64,000 bases of DNA. It comes from Hypomesus transpacificus (lineage: Eukaryota > Chordata > Actinopteri > Osmeriformes > Osmeridae). This document shows positions 59,445-64,000 of this stretch, in pieces. A program made the position numbers and the translations under genes. Where the stretch lies: the NCBI RefSeq assembly GCF_021917145.1, contig NC_061063.1, positions 11,258,516-11,322,515 of the forward strand. The letters are read 5' to 3'. How positions within the stretch are numbered: position 1 is the first letter of the stretch; every line of letters begins with the position of its first letter. A model generated the notes under the pieces. It was given only the letters and a program-made list of their open reading frames with translations, was not told the DNA's origin and ran no database searches.

Positions 59445-62400
59445 GTCCGGCCAACTTTGGTTTGGCATTTCGGCATTTGCATTTCTTTCCAACCTTTTGC
59501 AAATGGGTCACACTCACACAATGTGTAATTAACATTTTCTGTGTTTTGTATCTCATATAATATAGGTTTTGGTTGTTTTACCTTTTGCATTCACGGTGCA
59601 AAAGGATATAAACATTTGCTGACACATATTGGTCTTACAAAACTTGCATCAAGGGAGAGCCCGTTGATACATTTTACAGTTAGGATTCCAACTGTGATGT
59701 TCAAATCTAAAGTTGTGAAAAAGGGGAATTTGCAATCTATCTTCCTGCCGAGGGCAGATTGGTTGATGGTGGAGGTGTTTTGGAGGCAAGCTAGGCTGTA
59801 CATGTTGGCTTTTGTTCCTGAGACTCCCAGCCTCGGTCTGGCCCCTCCACTGCCTCGCTCTCCCACTCCTCCTATCTCTGCTGTCTCACACATTCACTCT
59901 GTCACTCTGTCTCTCACAGATGCATGAGCACAGCGTACGAGCACACACGCACGCGCGGGCGCATACACACACACACGCCGACGCCATACATGCGCGAGAG
60001 AGCAGACTGCAAGATGGACCAGACAGAACGTCACGCCCTAGGAAATGATAACACTCAGGTTAGCGTTGGTGGTGTGTGTGTCTGTGTGTGTTTGTGTGGT
60101 GTGGGGTGTGGTGTGTGTGTGTGTGGGGGGGGGTGTGGGGGGGGGGGGGTGAAATAGCAGTGGATGCGGAGAAAGAGCAAGGTAGGCAGTTGTGTGTGTG
60201 TGCCCGTCCATATTTGCGGTGTACGGTATGTAGGTGACACAGATTTATAAGGGGAGGGAGGGGGTCATGGATGGAGCTGCTGGTGGCTATAGCAGGGGGT
60301 GGGGGGGCTGAGCTGTTGGTACAGCTGTAGAAAATCCAACCAATGCGATTGTGTGTGTACCTGTCTTCCCAGGCTGCCTGCTTAGACTTGAACTGCCTGG
60401 AGAATTAGTGATGTGACTTGGCAGAGGGAGACAGTCACAGGCAGAGCCAGGGACAGAGCCTGGGAGAGAAAGAGAGGAACAGGGAAGACAAAAAAAGAGA
60501 GCGAGAGAGGGGGGGGTGAGAGAGAGAGCGGAATTGAGAAGGGAATACAACGGGAAACCGCTTTTTCATTTATCGTCCAGAGCACTGAGAAAAGGATGGC
60601 TGAGAAGATGTGGAAAGCTAGGGTTTATAATGCTTTATTAGCTTTTTCCGGCGGATTCATTGTCCTTTTTCTCAGAGGGGTAAATGGATCAATAGCTCAT
60701 GGAGGCTGTGTGCTTTAGTGAGTGTTTGTGTGCATACAATGCTCGTGTATGTGTGCACTTGTATGCACTGTGGGTGCGCAAATGTGTGTATGAGTGTGTT
60801 TCTGTCAAGAACATATCTTCAGCACCAGCTATAAGCGGAATGGTGAGTTCACAACTATTTAAGCGAACCAGCAAACAAACAGGCTGTAGACGGTAGTCGA
60901 ATCACCTGTCCCGTCCGCCATTTTTCCCATTCTTCTCCCTCGCGTTCATCCTTACCTTTTTTCTTCTCTGCAAAATGTTATTTTTTTTATATATACAAAT
61001 TATTTCTAGGGCAATTTCATCTCTCAGATTCTCTATCTGCCCACTGTCCTCTTGTGCACTTTGGCTTTGGAGAGAAAGGAGCCGTTGAAAGTGGGGCAGG
61101 GAAAATAGTTCGGACCAGAGGGACAAAGAGAGGCAAGAGAGGGAGTCCAGTTTCACACACCCTGCGTGCTGACTGCGTCTTTTGTTGACTTGTGTTGCCG
61201 GTTTTGTACTGTACTGTAAGTAGCCCCGCGTACCTGCGGATGTGGATCCTGTCGGCCCGTTTTCCTGTGTCTCATTAAGGTTTGCTTCGTGTGTAGGCCG
61301 TGCGCCATCTTTAACATGCACGCAGCATATAGAGCCCTCCGTTGCTGCTTGTTATATTAGAAGCTTTGCTTGACCTCTGTTTCGATAGGCGTATGAACTC
61401 ATAAACGACAACGGTAATGTGTCCATAAATCGCTCATCAATGTTTAATCATTTATGACTGCATCGATTACAAGATGAATGTATGTATCACATGAAATGAT
61501 AGCCGAAGTCTACATATTAACTACATAGTATGTTACAGCTGGCTTCACATGAACCAGGCATGAGCTAAACATACATGTCTACATTGTTGCTGCACTGCTT
61601 GGGTTGTTGGAACTCCATACATACAGCCACATCATGTGTTTATCAGCTATGATTACACTGAGGTCTCCTTACATTTTTCATTTGAAGCTCAGTTAACATG
61701 TCAATCAGGCATGTCTTTCAATAGACTCTCTGGGTGTATGGCTGTCTGTGGCTGCCATTATGTATGTCTGCCACCAGAGGGCAGCGTGTTAACACAATAG
61801 CACAGCACATAGAAGCTGTTTGAGACGGGTGCATTAACTTAAGCAAATCAGTGCTTTCTGATGAATCACCGTAAACCATACGTGTACTTGTGTGTCCTTC
61901 TTTTTTTTTTTCTTATGGATTCTCAGTAATCCCTGTCATCCATTTCCTTCCAGAAAGTGGCAGTTTGGACCTCTGGAGATCAGCCATTTTGGGGATGAAG
62001 AAACCCTAGCCTGTTCATACTGTCTCGCTCCCCGAACAAAAACACCTTTCACAAGCGGTCTGTGTGCCACATTGTCCCTGAGACCCTTAACCTGTGTTGA
62101 CATAGAAGGTCACAGGTGAGGTCCTTGGGAACAAGACAGCACTCATGTGCACCCAGGTAGACGGAGGAAACTGGCTTTGTTAAACCAGAGAAGTTACGTT
62201 TACTGATGAACCAGACAGATGCCGAGATTGTATAAATACACTGTATTGTAAGCCATGACAGGAAGGTGACCTTTGAATGGAATTAAGTCCCTATTGGCCA
62301 ACTTTGTTGAGCATTGATACAGCCAATTATATGGTCAAGCATGCAGTGTTTTCCACATGGATAATTTAAGTTCTAAAGACAAAACAATCGAATATGATTA

Positions 62401-63764
62401 AAATACTTTTTATCACCTAGTGTTGCAAAATGTGTCAACCAGCTGACAAAACATTGTAAGAATGTATTTGCCTCAAATAAAGAAACTTCTGGAAAAGTAT
62501 TTGTACTTCTTTCTTTTAATTCATATTTATTCAAACCAAAATAACTTATGTACATCAATCCTATATTGTTAATAGAAGCTTTTTTCGTATGACTGCTTCT
62601 ACTTATTACATACACAAGACACGATAGGTACATAATGTATGACAGCATGTTTCAGCATATGTGAAAACATCCTTAACAAATGGATGAAAAAAATCCAAAT
62701 ATTTTCCCTTTGAATCGCTTAGTTTCAAATGATCTATTAATTGGTTTCTTTGGATCTTTGCCTGTGTTGGTGCATCCTGGGACGGCTGACATCAGTTGTG
62801 CTGAAGACAGACGGCGCCATTAGTACCCAACTCAGCCTTGCCGCAGAAAACATTAACTGCCTGCGCTAGGAGCCCAGTAACCATGGCGAAGCATACGGAG
62901 GAGGGGGGAGGGGGGGTAGCAAGGGGCAGCAGGTTCATGCACAATGTCTGGGATTGCTTCTTCAGCTTTTATCTGTGTCTCTCTCCCTTTCACTCTCCTT
63001 CTGAACCTCTCAAACACATATGCCACATTTGCATATTTCCTTTTTAATACTCTTAAATTGCTTGTGTTCCAACTGTAATATTATTTTCCTTTCTCCGAAA
63101 CATCCCTGACTTTTACGCTATGATAACTATAAGGTCTAAGCAGTGAGGAAATGAATAATATCTAATAAAGAGTAAATACTGATTTAAAGAGACTTTTAAA
63201 TATAGATTTTATTTTGACTGAAGATCACAAATGATACATTTTGGTGGAGAAATCCAGAAAAGATGTGCAGTGTAAAATACATGTAAAAAATAAATGTTTC
63301 TGATAGTTTAATTGTATAGTAAAATTGTGGGGATCTCGTCTTGAATGACAAATTCGTTTCAAAATAGCCACACTGAACAAAAAATCCTTGCGGTAGCAAC
63401 CATCGAGTAGCCTAACACCCACCAGGGAGCGCTGTAACCACCCACCAGAGTCCTTCATCGGCGTGTCATATTTAATTTGTCATTTAATTACATTGATATG
63501 TGTCAATACGTTTTACAGCTCCAATACTCAAGGTATGTGTGTGTGTGTTGTGCGTCTATTTGTGTATTTGAGTACAGTGTGTTACCATTTTTTTTTTTTT
63601 TTACTTTTTTGTATCACCATATGTATGTTTTTCAACAACAAACCGTTGAATAAAGTAAGATGAATAACAGTTACTGAAATAACCGGGTGTTAATTTTAAC
63701 TGGCATCAAATGATGTACGGAACTGAAAGGATGGGTTGTTTTTCTTCCAGACACAGTGACGGAT
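59445..63764. other. Intergenic or intronic; no recognised gene
   Basis: Apart from the small ORF at 60596, it holds GT-rich and G-run patches at 60068-60150. Several long AT-rich unique stretches (61330-61700, 62350-62700, 63040-63330) follow. No tRNA, exon or transposon with clear ends was found. Confidence 0.5.
60596..60718 (+). CDS. Small hydrophobic ORF or possible first exon (hypothetical)
   Basis: ATG at 60596 after aaagg gives 40 codons with a hydrophobic segment (ALLAFSGGFIVLFL). GTAAAT at 60680 could act as a donor after LRG. It lies on the same strand as the candidate at 59373. I do not recognise it. Confidence 0.2.
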   Translation: MAEKMWKARVYNALLAFSGGFIVLFLRGVNGSIAHGGCVL

Positions 63765-63922
63765 TTCCGGAAATATTAGCCAATCAAACTACTCCTGTCG
63801 CAGAATCCGCTCTCTGCTCTCAGTATGCCGGAAAGCGAAAGACGAACATATCTTGCCGCCAACCTACAAAGACTACACGTTAACATTAGACAAACGTCTT
63901 GTTGATAAAAAAAATTGTAAGG
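63765..63922 (+). promoter_or_regulatory. Putative promoter and non-coding first exon
   Basis: TTTCCGGAAAT (ETS-type palindrome) is followed by AGCCAATCA (CCAAT box) and GC-richer sequence. A donor-like AAG/GTGAGG follows at 63922. The short ATG frame at 63823 (MPESERRTYLAANLQRL...) stops after 26 codons, so it would be leader or uORF. Inferred from motifs only. Confidence 0.4.
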
Positions 63923-64000
63923 TGAGGCAATGTGTTTTTATGCAATAATTTACCTCACAAACTGTGATTCACTTTAAGGATTTGAGAACGCAGGGCTCAG

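Overview
This is vertebrate nuclear DNA, most likely from a teleost fish. The genes are spliced, tRNA-derived SINEs and hAT/mariner-type elements of teleost style are common, microsatellites are very dense, and the gene order ZUP1 - KPNA5 - GPRC6A matches the human 6q22 neighbourhood. Within that block human has FAM162B between KPNA5 and GPRC6A, and RFX6 just beyond GPRC6A. I could recognise neither here. A run of exactly 100 N (48017-48116) shows this is an assembled scaffold.

Left part (1-10 kb). The 5' end of ZUP1 (Zn-finger ubiquitin peptidase) lies on the minus strand. It is head-to-head with a complete 14-exon KPNA5 (importin alpha, 539 aa) on the plus strand, and about 600 bp of shared promoter region separates the two start codons. 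KPNA5 introns carry three minisatellites and a SINE that sits only a few bases after a splice donor. A long low-complexity 3' UTR follows.

Middle part (11-39 kb). This is a tandem array of class C GPCR genes of the GPRC6A type (the fish amino-acid odorant receptor OlfCa/5.24-like group), all on the minus strand and in different states of decay. Copy A (14884-18444) is intact, with six exons and 877 aa. Copy B (21774-25324) keeps all six exons but has a nonsense codon and a frameshift. Copy C (30669-33309) has lost exons 1-2 and the start of exon 3. Copy D (33627-34042) is only a scrap of 3' flank joined to intron 2. Related spacer blocks separate the units. Transposons with readable target-site duplications landed between and inside them after duplication: hAT-like elements at 11909, 13710, 19432 and 27455, a mariner-like element at 34043, a LINE at 35.5 kb and a short palindromic element at 36534. 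These give a relative chronology.

Right part (39-64 kb). No gene could be identified with confidence. The stretch is unusually rich in GA/CT, GT/CA and poly-C/G tracts and has an 18-bp minisatellite and one complete SINE. It also has a few possible first exons or promoters on the plus strand (59373, 60596, about 63770) and one AT-rich block that looks like a conserved non-coding element. It may be the regulatory flank of a gene beyond the right edge.

Together the window holds a nuclear-import adaptor and a ubiquitin peptidase sharing a promoter, next to a nutrient/odorant receptor cluster where one gene appears to remain functional.
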